This document shows positions 9,532-18,419 of a stretch of 64,000 bases of DNA, piece after piece. Position 1 is the stretch's first letter. Each line of letters begins with the position of its first letter. The stretch spans positions 62,001-126,000 of the forward strand of contig NZ_QFRK01000011.1 in assembly GCF_003143855.1 (NCBI RefSeq), written 5' to 3'. The notes beneath the pieces were generated by a model that saw nothing but the letters and a program-made list of their open reading frames with translations, did no database searches and had not been told where the DNA came from. The position numbers and the translations under genes were made by a program. This DNA is from Streptomyces sp. NWU339 (GTDB lineage: Bacteria; Actinomycetota; Actinomycetes; Streptomycetales; Streptomycetaceae).

Positions 9532-9980
9532 TCACCACCCGGCTCCGCGGTCTGCGCGGCGGCCTCCTCGGCCTCCAGCTGCCGGGCGTGCTCCGCGGCC
9601 TTGCCGCGGGTCGCCACGGCGTCCGCGGGCAGCTCCAGCTCGGGGCAGTCCTTCCACAGCCGCTCCAGGGCGTAGAAGACCCGCTCCTCGCTGTGCTGGA
9701 CGTGGACGACGATGTCGACGTAGTCGAGCAGGACCCAGCGGGCCTCGCGGTCGCCCTCGCGGCGCACCGGCTTGGCACCGAGCTCCTTGCTGAGCCGCTC
9801 CTCGATCTCGTCGACGATCGACTTGACCTGGCGGTCGTTGGGCGCGGAGGCCAGCAGGAAGGCGTCGGTGATGGACAGCACGTCACTGACGTCGTAGGCG
9901 ACGATGTCGTGCGCGAGCTTGTCGGCGGCCGCCTGGGCGGCGGTGGTGACGAGCTCGATGGAACGGTCGGTTGCGGTCAC
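9522..9980 (-). CDS. rsfS: Ribosomal silencing factor RsfS
   Basis: The 152-residue DUF143/Iojap family protein binds ribosomal protein L14 and blocks subunit joining under nutrient limitation. The family core is clear from residues 8 to 115: DVLSITDAFLLASAPNDRQV, then a basic EGDREARWVLLDYVDIVVHV segment and the YALERLW end. A charged Ala/Glu-rich tail of about 30 residues is extra. The gene belongs to the nadD neighbourhood that is conserved in many bacteria and overlaps the following phosphatase gene. The start is GTG at 9980 with a weak ribosome site. Confidence 0.93.
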   Translation of the reverse strand: MTATDRSIELVTTAAQAAADKLAHDIVAYDVSDVLSITDAFLLASAPNDRQVKSIVDEIEERLSKELGAKPVRREGDREARWVLLDYVDIVVHVQHSEERVFYALERLWKDCPELELPADAVATRGKAAEHARQLEAEEAAAQTAEPGGEWR

Positions 9981-10064
9981 TGCAAGGCTTTCGCTCGGAG
10001 GTCGGTTGCCTCCAAGGGTCTCACGGACCGCCGGGCACGCCCCACGCGTTTCGGGGGCGCGCCC

Positions 10065-10093
10065 GGGCGGGGGCGCCGTCGGCGCCCCCGCCC
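10065..10093 (-). terminator. Terminator after the LCP-family gene
   Basis: A 13-bp perfect GC stem (GGGCGGGGGCGCC / GGCGCCCCCGCCC) with a three-base loop lies immediately after the stop codon. There is no U tract. Confidence 0.7.
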
Positions 10094-10095
10094 GG

Positions 10096-11937
10096 TCAGC
10101 TGCCGGGCTCGTAGTCCTGGCCGAGGAGCACCGAGACCCTGGCGTTCCCGGAGACCTCGCCCTTGGCGACGGAGGAGGCGGGCAGTCCCAGGGTCTTGGC
10201 CACCTCGTCGGCGTTCTCCTTGTCGGCGGCGTCGGCGTAGACGACCTCGGAGGTCGCCTCCGCGGTGGCCGTGCCGCCCTTCAGGAAGGTGAAGCCGCCG
10301 TTGAGGAGCACCACGCGGGCCTTCTCGGTGTTGTCCTCCACACCGGTGGCGTTGCGCACCGAGACGCTGACCGCGGCGTCCTTGTCGGGGCTCTTCGCCG
10401 TGCCGCCGAGCACCTCCTTGACCACGCTGGCGCTCGTCTCGGCGGTGAGCGTGCCGTCCTCCTGCACGGGCAGCAGCGCGGTCCTGTGGTCGCCGCCCTT
10501 GGCGAGGTCGGCGAGCCGGGCGAGGAAGGAGCCGAGGTCCTTGTCGGTCAGGGGCGGCTCGATGATCTGCCCCAGGGTCTGGATGGTGGTCGTCGCGGCG
10601 CCCGCGTCGGAGGTCATCTTCCGCAGCACCCCCTGCATGACCTGCCCGAACCGCTCCAGCTGGGCGTCCTGCGCCTCGCCGGAGCCGCGGTGGGTGGCGT
10701 AGGCGACGGCCATCTTGCCGGAGAGGGTCTGGCTCTTCCCCTTCTTGACGAGAGGGGCCTCGCCCTTCTTCTTGGCGCCCGGGTCCGGCACGTCGGCGTC
10801 GGTGTCGATGTCGATGTTGCCGACCAGGTCGACGAGGTTCTGCAGATAGGGCGTGTCCAGCCGCCAGGTGCCCTCGATGTCGGTGCCGAGGACCGTGTCG
10901 AGCGCGGTCCGGGTCCCGCCGGAGCCGTCGTCCTCGACCGACTTGGCGAGCGTGGTGGTGGTGCCGTCCTCGGCGGCGAGGGCCAGGGAGTTGGGCAGCA
11001 GGACGGTGGTGCCCTGCTTGGTGGTGGTGTTGTCGACGAGCAGCGCGGTGGCGGTGCCGCCGCCCTTGGTGTCGTGCAGGTGGACGACGATGACGTCCCG
11101 CTTCTGGGCGCCCGCGGCCGTCGTGGTGCCGGTGCCGGCGTCGGAGCCGGTGCCGGGCAGCTTCCCGGCGTACCAGAGGTAGCCGACGCCGCCGGCCGCG
11201 ACCAGCGCGAAGACCACGACGAGGGCGACGATCCGGCTGCGTGCGCGGCGCTTGGCCTCCTCGCGGCGCTCGGTGCGGTTCTCGGTGAACTTCAGCCAGT
11301 CGATGACGTCCTCGGAGTCACCGTCCGGTTCCTCGACGAAGGCGAACTGCTCGGTGCGGTAATCCGGTTCGGGCGCCTCGGAGTCGGCGGGACCAGTCCG
11401 GTCGTCGGTCCGGTCGTCGGTCCGGCCGGTCTCGTCGTCGGCGGGGCCGGGCTGGTGCGGGATGTGCGCGGTCTGTGCGGTCTGCGCGGTGTGTTCGGCG
11501 GTCCGGGGCTGCCCGCCGGTGCCGCCGTGCGCGGTCTGCCCGTAGGAGTCCCCGTAGGGGTCGTACGACGGTGCCGTCCCGCCGTTCTGCGGGGTGCCGT
11601 AGGGGTCGTACGAGTCGTAGGTGCCGGGAGCGCCGGGGGCGGGGGTGTCCTGGGCCCCGTAGGGGTCGTACGGCGGCTGGGGCTGCTGCGGGCCGCCCGT
11701 GGCGTACGGGTCGTAGCCGTAGCCCTGCTGCCCCTGTCCGTCCCCGTACTGGTCCTGGCCCTGGTACTGCTGGTACTGGTCCTGGTGCCCCTGCTGCCCG
11801 TACGGGTCGTACGGCTGCCGCGGGGCCTGCTGGGCCTGGTCCTGGCGGTAGACGGGCCGTCCGTACTCGTCGTAGCCGACGAGCCCGTACGGGTCGTCCC
11901 CACCGTCGCCGTATCCCGCCTCGTATCGGTCGTTCAC
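10096..11937 (-). CDS. LCP-family (LytR-CpsA-Psr) membrane protein with a long Tyr/Gln/Gly-rich N-terminus
   Basis: A 613-residue protein with three parts: a disordered cytoplasmic region (1-225) with about seven DPYG repeats, one membrane span (about 236-256), and an extracytoplasmic part with an LCP-like domain and a C-terminal LytR_C-type domain (NATGVEDN... region). LCP enzymes move glycopolymers from lipid carriers to peptidoglycan. By position next to nadD and rsfS it matches S. coelicolor SCO2578, which I recall as the transferase PdtA; this is memory, not a search. The usual catalytic arginines are not obvious: the site of RSDT reads GTAT and the RDT site reads NSL. The GTG at 11937 has a GAGAGGGG site; nadD ends 16 bases upstream. 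Confidence 0.8.
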   Translation of the reverse strand: MNDRYEAGYGDGGDDPYGLVGYDEYGRPVYRQDQAQQAPRQPYDPYGQQGHQDQYQQYQGQDQYGDGQGQQGYGYDPYATGGPQQPQPPYDPYGAQDTPAPGAPGTYDSYDPYGTPQNGGTAPSYDPYGDSYGQTAHGGTGGQPRTAEHTAQTAQTAHIPHQPGPADDETGRTDDRTDDRTGPADSEAPEPDYRTEQFAFVEEPDGDSEDVIDWLKFTENRTERREEAKRRARSRIVALVVVFALVAAGGVGYLWYAGKLPGTGSDAGTGTTTAAGAQKRDVIVVHLHDTKGGGTATALLVDNTTTKQGTTVLLPNSLALAAEDGTTTTLAKSVEDDGSGGTRTALDTVLGTDIEGTWRLDTPYLQNLVDLVGNIDIDTDADVPDPGAKKKGEAPLVKKGKSQTLSGKMAVAYATHRGSGEAQDAQLERFGQVMQGVLRKMTSDAGAATTTIQTLGQIIEPPLTDKDLGSFLARLADLAKGGDHRTALLPVQEDGTLTAETSASVVKEVLGGTAKSPDKDAAVSVSVRNATGVEDNTEKARVVLLNGGFTFLKGGTATAEATSEVVYADAADKENADEVAKTLGLPASSVAKGEVSGNARVSVLLGQDYEPGS

Positions 11938-11953
11938 CGGTGCCCCTCTCGGC

Positions 11954-12712
11954 TCACTCGCCGCGGTACAGCTCGCGCTTGGCGATGTAGCGCACGACCC
12001 CGTCCGGCACCAGGTACCAGACGGGATCCCCCTTGGCGACTCTCGCACGGCAGTCCGTCGAGGAAATGGCCAGGGCGGGGACCTCGACGAGCGACACGCC
12101 CCCCTCGGGCAGGCCCGCGTCGGTCAGATGGTGGCCGGGCCTGGTGACGCCGATGAAGTGCGCCAGGGAGAACAGTTCCTCGCTGTCCCGCCAGGTGAGG
12201 ATCTGGGCGAGGGCGTCGGCGCCGGTGATGAAGAACAGGTCCGTGTCGGGATTGAGTGCGCGCAGGTCGCGCAGGGTGTCCACGGTGTAGGTGGGCCCGC
12301 CGCGGTCGATGTCGATGCGGCTCACCGAGAACTGCGGGTTCTCGACGGTCGCGACGACCGTCATCAGATAGCGGTCCTCCGCCGCGGAGACCACCCGGTG
12401 GCTCTTCTGCCACGGCTGCCCGGTGGGGACGAAGACCACCTCGTCGAGGTGGAACCGCGCGGCGACCTCGCTGGCCGCCACCAGGTGCCCGTGGTGGATC
12501 GGGTCGAAGGTGCCGCCCATGACGCCGAGCCGGCGCTTGCCCGGTCGCACCATGCCGCCGCCCCGGCGCGGCGCCGGACGGTGCTCGGCGCCGCTCGCCG
12601 GTCGCGCGGCCGTGCCTTCGGCCCCGGACCCGGTCGTGACCTCGGTGGTCGCCTCGGTCGACTCCCCGCCCGTGTCCTTCGCCGGACCGACAGGCATGTC
12701 CTGCTCTTCCAT
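11954..12712 (-). CDS. nadD: Nicotinate-nucleotide adenylyltransferase
   Basis: NadD joins ATP and nicotinate mononucleotide to form deamido-NAD in NAD synthesis. The nucleotidyltransferase signature [14 protein letters not shown] starts near residue 63, and the C-terminal ISSTDCRAR motif matches ISSTxIR. The core is a normal length, but about 55 extra residues precede it, acidic and Pro/Ala-rich. In-frame ATG codons at 12697 and near residue 54 are alternative starts, and none has a clearly superior ribosome site. The gene leads a minus-strand group nadD, LCP gene, rsfS, phosphatase; the LCP gene follows 16 bases after the stop. Confidence 0.93.
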   Translation of the reverse strand: MEEQDMPVGPAKDTGGESTEATTEVTTGSGAEGTAARPASGAEHRPAPRRGGGMVRPGKRRLGVMGGTFDPIHHGHLVAASEVAARFHLDEVVFVPTGQPWQKSHRVVSAAEDRYLMTVVATVENPQFSVSRIDIDRGGPTYTVDTLRDLRALNPDTDLFFITGADALAQILTWRDSEELFSLAHFIGVTRPGHHLTDAGLPEGGVSLVEVPALAISSTDCRARVAKGDPVWYLVPDGVVRYIAKRELYRGE

Positions 12713-12818
12713 GCGTGCAGACCCTACCGGCCCAACATGGCGACCCCGACGGCCAGGTGTGCCCTCCGGCCGGCCCCGGACGGCCCGGGGCCGGTCCGGC
12801 GGCTCATGCCGGAATGAT

Positions 12819-12983
12819 CTAGCGGTCGCGGTTGAAGCGGGTGGTGATCCACAGCAGGACCAGCAGGGCGGCCAGGACGCAGCCGCCGACGAGGTAGGGG
12901 TTGAGGCTCTCGTGGTTGCTACTGTTCGCTCCGCCCTCGGCGGCGAGGGTGACCAACTGGGCAGCGGCGCTGGGGAGGCTCAT
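12819..12983 (-). CDS. 54-residue single-span membrane peptide
   Basis: The frame runs from ATG at 12983 to TAG and encodes a short polar N-terminus ([18 protein letters not shown]), a central hydrophobic span (about residues 30-47, [15 protein letters not shown]) and a basic end TTRFNRDR. Third codon positions are almost all G or C, which supports real coding. The basic end after the span suggests N-out, C-in topology. It stands about 105 bases upstream of nadD on the same strand. The family is not recognised; single-span peptides of this kind next to nadD appear in Streptomyces genomes as I recall. Confidence 0.65.
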   Translation of the reverse strand: MSLPSAAAQLVTLAAEGGANSSNHESLNPYLVGGCVLAALLVLLWITTRFNRDR

Positions 12984-13328
12984 CTTCGGCAGTACCTATC
13001 GCGTGTGGGCGGGATAAAGACTTCGGCTCATCGTAAGCGGGCACCTTCTCGACGATCACCCCGACTCCGTCGTTGCGGGCCATGCTGCCTTCCCGGGCGC
13101 TTCCCTGGCGGGCGCCGGGCCGTCCACGGCGGGCGCCCCGGCAGGCAACCATCCCGCCGCCCGGGCCGTCCTTCCCGGGGAGCCGCACGGCTCACATCCG
13201 GTCTGCCGGTCCACGCCGTCTCCGCCTAGGCTGGGCTTCGCCCCGGGGCGGGCAGCGGGCGAAGCAGGGACCGCACAGAGGACCGGCAAGGAAACCGCGA
13301 AGGTCACACAGACGCACATGGGGGACAC
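12984..13328. other. Intergenic region between divergent genes
   Basis: This 345-base region separates the 54-residue peptide gene (minus) from the M48 peptidase (plus), so it should hold both promoters, but I see no convincing -35/-10 pair. A 54-codon frame from ATG at 13081 down to 12919 has a GAAGG site but includes a TTA codon, overlaps the start of the peptide gene and ends in Arg-rich shadow sequence. I do not annotate it as a gene. Confidence 0.5.
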
Positions 13329-14480
13329 ATGTCCGACGGCCATCAGCACAACGGGCACGAGAACGTGCCGAGCAGGCAGCGCAGGCGCTTCCCCGGAATC
13401 TCCTCGCGTGCGTACGAACACCCCGCCGACCGCTCCGCCCTGGTGGCGCTGCGCAAGCTGACCGGTTTCGACACGGTCTTCAAGGCGCTGAGCGGCCTGC
13501 TGCCCGAGCGCAGCCTGCGGCTGCTCTTCCTGTCCGACTCGGTGCGTGTCTCGGACCGGCAGTTCGCGCACCTCAACGTCATGCTGCGGGACGCCTGCTA
13601 CATCCTGGACCTGGAGAAGGTCCCGCCGATGTACGTGAACCAGGACCCGACGCCGAACGCCATGTGCATCGGCCTGGACGAGCCGATCATCGTGGTCACC
13701 ACGGGACTGGTCGAGCTGCTCGACGAGGAGGAGATGCGGGCCGTCGTCGGACACGAGGTCGGGCACGCGCTGTCCGGGCACTCGGTGTACCGGACCATCC
13801 TGCTGTTCCTGACGTCCCTCGCGGTGCGGGTGGCCTGGATTCCGCTGGGCAATGTCGCGATCATGGCGATCGTGACGGCGCTGCGCGAGTGGTTCCGCAA
13901 GTCGGAGCTGTCCGCGGACCGTGCGGGGCTGCTGGTCGGCCAGGACCTCCAGGCCTCGATGCGCGGCCTGATGAAGATCGCCGGTGGCAACCACCTGCAC
14001 GAGATGAACGTCGACGCGTTCCTGGAGCAGGCCGAGGAGTACGACGCCGGGGGCGATCTGCGCGACTCCGTGCTGAAGATCCTCAACGTGCTGCCCCGCT
14101 CCCACCCGTTCACCACCGTGCGGGCGGCCGAGCTGAAGAAGTGGGCGGAGTCCCGCGACTACCAGCGGCTCATGGACGGCCACTACCCGCGCCGCGACGA
14201 GGACAAGGACGCCTCGGTACGGGACTCCTGGCGCGAGTCGGCGAGCAGCTACGTCGGTGACGTGAAGAACTCCAAGGATCCGCTGATGAAGCTGGTCAGC
14301 GACATCGCGGGCGGCGCCGGTGATCTGGGCGGCCGGGTCCGCCGCGGCTTCGGCGGCTTCACGTCGTCGGGGTCGTCGGGATCCTCGGGGTCGAAGCCCT
14401 CGCAGGGGCCGGGTGCCTCGCCGGGCTCCGGCCCGGACTCCGGTTCCGGGGACGACCGCCCGCCGCGCGACGGCACGTGA
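13329..14480 (+). CDS. M48-family zinc metallopeptidase
   Basis: This 383-residue protein has the zinc motif HEVGH at residues 142-146 within HEVGHALSGHSVY, and the third ligand E193 in ELSADRAG, both diagnostic of M48 (HtpX/Ste24-like) peptidases. A hydrophobic stretch between them (about 150-180) could insert into the membrane. The N-terminus is short and basic, and the C-terminal 70 residues are a Gly/Ser/Pro-rich disordered tail. It is presumably a membrane-associated quality-control protease. The ATG at 13329 is preceded by a GGGGGAC-like site. It is transcribed alone, converging on the next minus-strand gene. Confidence 0.9.
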   Translation: MSDGHQHNGHENVPSRQRRRFPGISSRAYEHPADRSALVALRKLTGFDTVFKALSGLLPERSLRLLFLSDSVRVSDRQFAHLNVMLRDACYILDLEKVPPMYVNQDPTPNAMCIGLDEPIIVVTTGLVELLDEEEMRAVVGHEVGHALSGHSVYRTILLFLTSLAVRVAWIPLGNVAIMAIVTALREWFRKSELSADRAGLLVGQDLQASMRGLMKIAGGNHLHEMNVDAFLEQAEEYDAGGDLRDSVLKILNVLPRSHPFTTVRAAELKKWAESRDYQRLMDGHYPRRDEDKDASVRDSWRESASSYVGDVKNSKDPLMKLVSDIAGGAGDLGGRVRRGFGGFTSSGSSGSSGSKPSQGPGASPGSGPDSGSGDDRPPRDGT

Positions 14481-14540
14481 GGCACACCTGCGGCGCAGGA
14501 ACCACGACGGGGGCGGCCCCGGAGCCACGGGGGCGTCGCG

Positions 14541-15611
14541 TCACAGCCTGGGCTGCGCCCCCGCCGCCAGCGAGCCGCACAGGGCCGCGGTGCCGCCCAC
14601 GGCGTAGGGGTCGGTACCGGCGGGGCCGCCCTCCTCGGCCGTGGCGCCCGCCAGCAGGGGGTGCAGCCGGCCGGCCGAGTCCTCGGCGCAGGACAGCGGG
14701 CCGGCCTGGACGTACGAGACGGCGAGCTGCGCCTGGTGCAGGCGCAGGTCCTCGCGGTCGAAGCGGAAGTGCAGCTCGCGCCGGACCGTGAACAGCGACG
14801 CCTCCGCGCCCTTCCCCGCACCGGCCGGCCGCAGCGCGTACACGGAGGTGTGGTCCGCGGTGACCTCGAGGGTGGAGGGGTCGGTCTCGGCTGCCTGCAG
14901 GGTGCCCTGGACGCGGATCCTGCGGTCGGCCAGCTCCGCGCGGGAGGGGTCGAAGCGGACGAGCCATCCGGTGGGCGCGTGCCGCCCGTCGGCGGCCGGC
15001 CGCGTGAAGCTCCGGTCGAACTGCTCCTGCTGGTCGGCGTCGAGCAGGACACGTACCGAGTGGGTCTCCCCGCCGGTGAGCACCGCGGGATCGAGCGCGG
15101 ACCGGACGATGTAGTCCTTCGCGGTGACCAGCGCGGCCACGACCTGCCCGTCCGAGAAGTGCGCGGTGCGCCGGGACGCCGGGAGCGGCACCCCCTCGGC
15201 ACCGACGCGGAACTGCGCCGCCGGACTCCTGGCGTACAACTGTTCGGCGCTGGTGGTGCCGGGCACCTTGCCCTCGGGCTCGAGCGGGAGCACGGTCATG
15301 CGCAGGGGTTCGACCGTCTCCCCGGCGGTGGTCGCCCGGTAGGGGTGCTGTACACCCATGTAGACCGCGGTGCCGAAGGCCAGGGCGATCAGGACCACGA
15401 GCATCAGCGCCTGCCGGGGCAGGCCCCGGCGGCGCCGCGGACGGCGGCGTACCGCGGGGGCGTGGTCGGTGATGCGCTCCTCGGCGGAGAACTCCTGGAG
15501 GCGGGCAGCGCGGACGAAGGACTCGTCGAAGACGACGGACCGGTACTCGTCCTCGCCGCCCGAGGGGGCGCCCTCAGGAGTCCCTCCAGGGGGGTCCGCT
15601 GGCCCTGCCAT
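14541..15611 (-). CDS. Single-span membrane protein with SVVFDExF motif (larger paralogue)
   Basis: A 356-residue protein with a cytoplasmic N-terminus, one span (about 68-87, LMLVVLIALAFGTAVYMGV) and a 270-residue outer domain. The cytoplasmic part carries SVVFDESFVRAARLQEFSAEER (reported here in outline), which matches the next gene closely. The outer domain contains no enzyme motif; two cysteines near the C-terminus may pair. It lies just downstream of its paralogue on the same strand. By position it corresponds to S. coelicolor SCO2583, a neighbour of envelope genes. I recall two-hybrid work linking this pair to the MreB wall machinery, but I cannot verify that here. Confidence 0.8.
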   Translation of the reverse strand: MAGPADPPGGTPEGAPSGGEDEYRSVVFDESFVRAARLQEFSAEERITDHAPAVRRRPRRRRGLPRQALMLVVLIALAFGTAVYMGVQHPYRATTAGETVEPLRMTVLPLEPEGKVPGTTSAEQLYARSPAAQFRVGAEGVPLPASRRTAHFSDGQVVAALVTAKDYIVRSALDPAVLTGGETHSVRVLLDADQQEQFDRSFTRPAADGRHAPTGWLVRFDPSRAELADRRIRVQGTLQAAETDPSTLEVTADHTSVYALRPAGAGKGAEASLFTVRRELHFRFDREDLRLHQAQLAVSYVQAGPLSCAEDSAGRLHPLLAGATAEEGGPAGTDPYAVGGTAALCGSLAAGAQPRL

Positions 15612-15699
15612 ATCTTCAGAGTAGGTCGCGGGGAGTCCCCGTAAACGCCCTGCCGCACGACAAGTTCTGACAGGTTCTCACCAGGTCCGACCTCCGCTG

Positions 15700-16320
15700 T
15701 CAGGGGCTGGGCGGGATCACCGGGACGGTCGGCCGGGAGAAGTCGGCGGAGGCGGACGGTGTCACGCCGCCGCCCTGTTCCGGGCCGGTCGAGGCGGGCG
15801 TCGGAGCCGGGTCCTGGCGGTTGGAGGAGGCCCCCCGGTAGACGGCCGAGAAGGCGAGCGCCACCATGCCGATGCCCATCACGAGGGCGAGCATCCAGGC
15901 GACCGGGCGGTGCCAGCGGACCTGTCTGCCGTACGGCCCCGGGGAGCCGTACCCGTCCTCCAGCACATCGGGTTCGTCGGGGTTCTCGCCCACGTCGTCG
16001 AAGGCGTCACCGCGGCGGTGGCGGTCGTATCCGCCGTACCCGTCCGCGTACCCCTCGTCGTACCGCTCGGTCTTCGAGCGGGTGCGGCGGGCCTCGGCCT
16101 CGGACGCCTCGGCTCTGGCCTGGGCGGCCGCCAGGAGGCGCTCGACGGCGGTCGGCTCGTGCACCACGGCCGCACCGATGAACGCCTCGTCGAAGACCAC
16201 GGAGTCGAACGCGTCGTCCGACATTCCGCGGTCGTGGTCGTCGTCGGGCTCCCCGCCGTCAGGGAACGGCATGCCCCCCACGTCCTCCGGCACATCTCCA
16301 GGGTAGACCTGAGGGGTCAA
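15700..16320 (-). CDS. Single-span membrane protein with SVVFDExF motif (smaller paralogue)
   Basis: A protein of up to 206 residues with an acidic cytoplasmic N-terminus, one span (about 141-160) and a short Pro/Ser-rich outer tail. The motif SVVFDEAFIGAA followed by an AVERLL segment is shared with the next gene downstream. A Tyr/Gly/Asp-rich linker (YDEGYADGYGGYD) lies between motif and span. The longest frame begins at TTG 16320; an ATG at 16272 or nearby GTG codons are possible starts, so the first 16 residues are uncertain. It directly follows the proA terminator. Confidence 0.75.
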   Translation of the reverse strand: MTPQVYPGDVPEDVGGMPFPDGGEPDDDHDRGMSDDAFDSVVFDEAFIGAAVVHEPTAVERLLAAAQARAEASEAEARRTRSKTERYDEGYADGYGGYDRHRRGDAFDDVGENPDEPDVLEDGYGSPGPYGRQVRWHRPVAWMLALVMGIGMVALAFSAVYRGASSNRQDPAPTPASTGPEQGGGVTPSASADFSRPTVPVIPPSP

Positions 16321-16323
16321 TTT

Positions 16324-16356
16324 GGGCAGACGGTATGGAAATTCATCCGTCTGCCC
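16324..16356 (-). terminator. proA terminator
   Basis: GGGCAGACGG and CCGTCTGCCC form a 10-bp perfect stem 13 bases past the proA stop. The loop is AT-rich and AAATT follows on the minus strand. Confidence 0.75.
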
Positions 16357-16369
16357 GAGCCACCGTGGT

Positions 16370-17656
16370 TCAGCGGCGTACGTGTCCGTCGCCGGTCACG
16401 ATGTACTTGGTGCTGGTCAGCTCCGGCAGGCCCATCGGCCCCCGGGCGTGCAGCTTCTGCGTGGAGATGCCGATCTCCGCGCCGAAGCCGAACTGACCGC
16501 CGTCGGTGAACCGGGTGGAGGCGTTGACGGCGACGGTGGTGGAATCCACCAACTGGGTGAACCGGCGGGCGGCCTGCTGCGAGGTGGTGACGATGGCCTC
16601 GGTGTGGCCGGAGGTCCACAACCGGATGTGCTCCACGGCCCGGTCCAGGGAGTCGACGACCGCCGCGGCGATGTCGTAGGAGAGGTACTCGGTCTCCCAG
16701 TCCTCCGTGGTGGCTTCCACCACGGTCGCCTTGGAATCCTTGGCGTACGCCATCACCCGCTCGTCGGCGTGCACGGTGACCCCTGCCTCCGCCAGGGCGT
16801 CCAGGGCGCGCGGCAGGAACACGGGGGCGATGTCCTGGTGGACCAGGAGGGTCTCGGCGGCGTTGCAGACGCCGACCCGCTGGGCCTTGGAGTTGACCAG
16901 GATCTCCACGGCGGTCTCGATGTCGGCGTCGGCGTCGACGTAGACGTGGCAGTTGCCGGTGCCGGTCTCGATGACCGGGACGATCGACTCCTGGACGATC
17001 GTGTTGATCAGGGAGGCGCCGCCGCGCGGGATGAGCACGTCGACCAGGCCGCGGGCGCGCATCAGCTCGCGCACGCTGTCCCGGCTCTCGCCGGGCACCA
17101 TCTGCACGGCGTCGGCGGGCAGCCCGGCGCCGCCCACCGCGTCGCGCAGCACCCGCACCAGTGCGGTGTTCGACCGGTACGCGGAGGACGAGCCGCGCAG
17201 CAGGACCGCGTTGCCGGACTTCAGGCACAGGGCGGCGGCGTCGACCGTGACGTTGGGGCGGCCCTCGTAGACGATCCCGACGACGCCGAGCGGCACCCGG
17301 ACCTGACGCAGGTCGATGCCGTTGGGCAGGGTGGAGCCGCGGACGACCTCGCCGACCGGGTCGGGCAGCGCGGCCACGTCCCGTACGTCCGAGGCGATCG
17401 CGCGCACCCGCTCCGGGGTGAGGGTGAGCCGGTCGATCATGCCCTCGCCGATGCCCGCCTCGCGTGCCTTGGCCACGTCCTGGGCGTTGGCCTCGACGAT
17501 CTCGCCCGCCCGGACCTCCAGCGCGTCCGCGATGGCGAGCAGCGCGTCGTCCTTGGCGGCACGCGGCAACGGCGCGAGGGTGGCGGCGGCGCCCTTGGCC
17601 CGGTAGGCGGCCTGGTTGACCGGGGACATCGAGTCATAAGGCGAAAGCGTGGTCAT
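16370..17656 (-). CDS. proA: Gamma-glutamyl phosphate reductase
   Basis: ProA reduces gamma-glutamyl phosphate to glutamate semialdehyde with NADPH, the second step of proline synthesis. The 428-residue length is normal. The catalytic cysteine is C264 in RVGVCNAAE, and the ALDH-fold segments [18 protein letters not shown] and [15 protein letters not shown] are intact. I start at ATG 17656 (MTTLSPYDS). No ribosome site precedes it; instead a CATTAT hexamer ends nine bases upstream, suggesting a leaderless transcript. proB is about 760 bases upstream on the same strand with a small gene in between. Confidence 0.97.
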   Translation of the reverse strand: MTTLSPYDSMSPVNQAAYRAKGAAATLAPLPRAAKDDALLAIADALEVRAGEIVEANAQDVAKAREAGIGEGMIDRLTLTPERVRAIASDVRDVAALPDPVGEVVRGSTLPNGIDLRQVRVPLGVVGIVYEGRPNVTVDAAALCLKSGNAVLLRGSSSAYRSNTALVRVLRDAVGGAGLPADAVQMVPGESRDSVRELMRARGLVDVLIPRGGASLINTIVQESIVPVIETGTGNCHVYVDADADIETAVEILVNSKAQRVGVCNAAETLLVHQDIAPVFLPRALDALAEAGVTVHADERVMAYAKDSKATVVEATTEDWETEYLSYDIAAAVVDSLDRAVEHIRLWTSGHTEAIVTTSQQAARRFTQLVDSTTVAVNASTRFTDGGQFGFGAEIGISTQKLHARGPMGLPELTSTKYIVTGDGHVRR

Positions 17657-17665
17657 GGGGGAAGG

Positions 17666-17671
17666 ATAATG
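17666..17671 (-). promoter_or_regulatory. Candidate -10 element giving leaderless proA mRNA
   Basis: CATTAT lies nine bases before the proA ATG within pyrimidine-rich sequence that lacks any Shine-Dalgarno match. Transcription should then start at or next to the ATG. I see no convincing -35 hexamer. Confidence 0.4.
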
Positions 17672-17818
17672 CGGCCGGAGAGGGCCGGGGGCGGGGCAGT
17701 CGCCCCTTTGCGCCCGAACCGGCGCCGCTCTCGCGGACGTGGTGGCGCACCGTGGCGGTTGCCCCATCGATGGTTGCGGTGCGTGGTCGTCATGAGCGGC
17801 TGCGGTGCGTGGTGGGGT

Positions 17819-18286
17819 TCAGAACGGGTGTACCCCCACCGGGGTCGCCGGGGCCGGGCCGTGGCCCGCGGCGATGCGCTGGTGGTAGGTGGCCCGGTCG
17901 ATGACCTCCAGGCCGACGATCTCCCAGGGCGGCAGGCCCGCGGTCTGCCGGTGCTCGCCCCACAGCCGCAGCGCCACGGCGGCCGCGTCGTGCAGGTCCC
18001 GGGCCTCCTCCCAGTAACGGATCTCCGCGTGGTCGTCGGCGTACCGGCTGGTCAGCAGGAAGGGGTGGTCGTGGGCGAGCTGCTCCAGGGCTCGGCGGAC
18101 CTCGGCGACCGGGACCCGGCTGCCGGAGACGCTGAGGGTGACGTGCCACAGGCGGGGGAGGTCCCGGTGCTCGCCGCCCTGGAACCGGTCCCCCGCCGCG
18201 ACACTGGTCAGGGCGCGCTCCTCGCCGGCCGCCCGGGAGCCGGCACCACCGCGGGACGCCGTCGTCCCAGGGCGTACTCGTCTCAC
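17819..18286 (-). CDS. Conserved hypothetical protein between proB and proA
   Basis: This 155-residue soluble protein has a basic, disordered first 45 residues and then a compact alpha/beta region beginning LWHVTLSVSGSRVP and running through an Ala/Leu helix, an EIRYWEEARDL segment and GLEVIDRATYHQR. No signal, span or catalytic motif is evident. The GTG at 18286 is well supported by AAGGAGG five bases upstream. It sits between proB and proA on the same strand. It may be co-transcribed with them, but nothing in the sequence ties it to proline metabolism. Confidence 0.75.
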   Translation of the reverse strand: MRRVRPGTTASRGGAGSRAAGEERALTSVAAGDRFQGGEHRDLPRLWHVTLSVSGSRVPVAEVRRALEQLAHDHPFLLTSRYADDHAEIRYWEEARDLHDAAAVALRLWGEHRQTAGLPPWEIVGLEVIDRATYHQRIAAGHGPAPATPVGVHPF

Positions 18287-18419
18287 GACGGCCTCCTTCA
18301 CGCACAGACCGGCTCTCGGGCCGGGCGGATGTGTCCCTGGAGGAAAGTTGAGCAGGCCGCCGGGCGTCATGGGGCGGTTTTGCGGAACGTCCACCGCGAG
18401 GGGCGAACGATCCTGGACA

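Noticed and set aside
12919-13081. 54-codon minus-strand frame beginning MARNDGVG
   Set aside because: It contains a TTA codon, overlaps the start of the better-supported 54-residue peptide gene and ends in Arg/Pro-rich shadow sequence.
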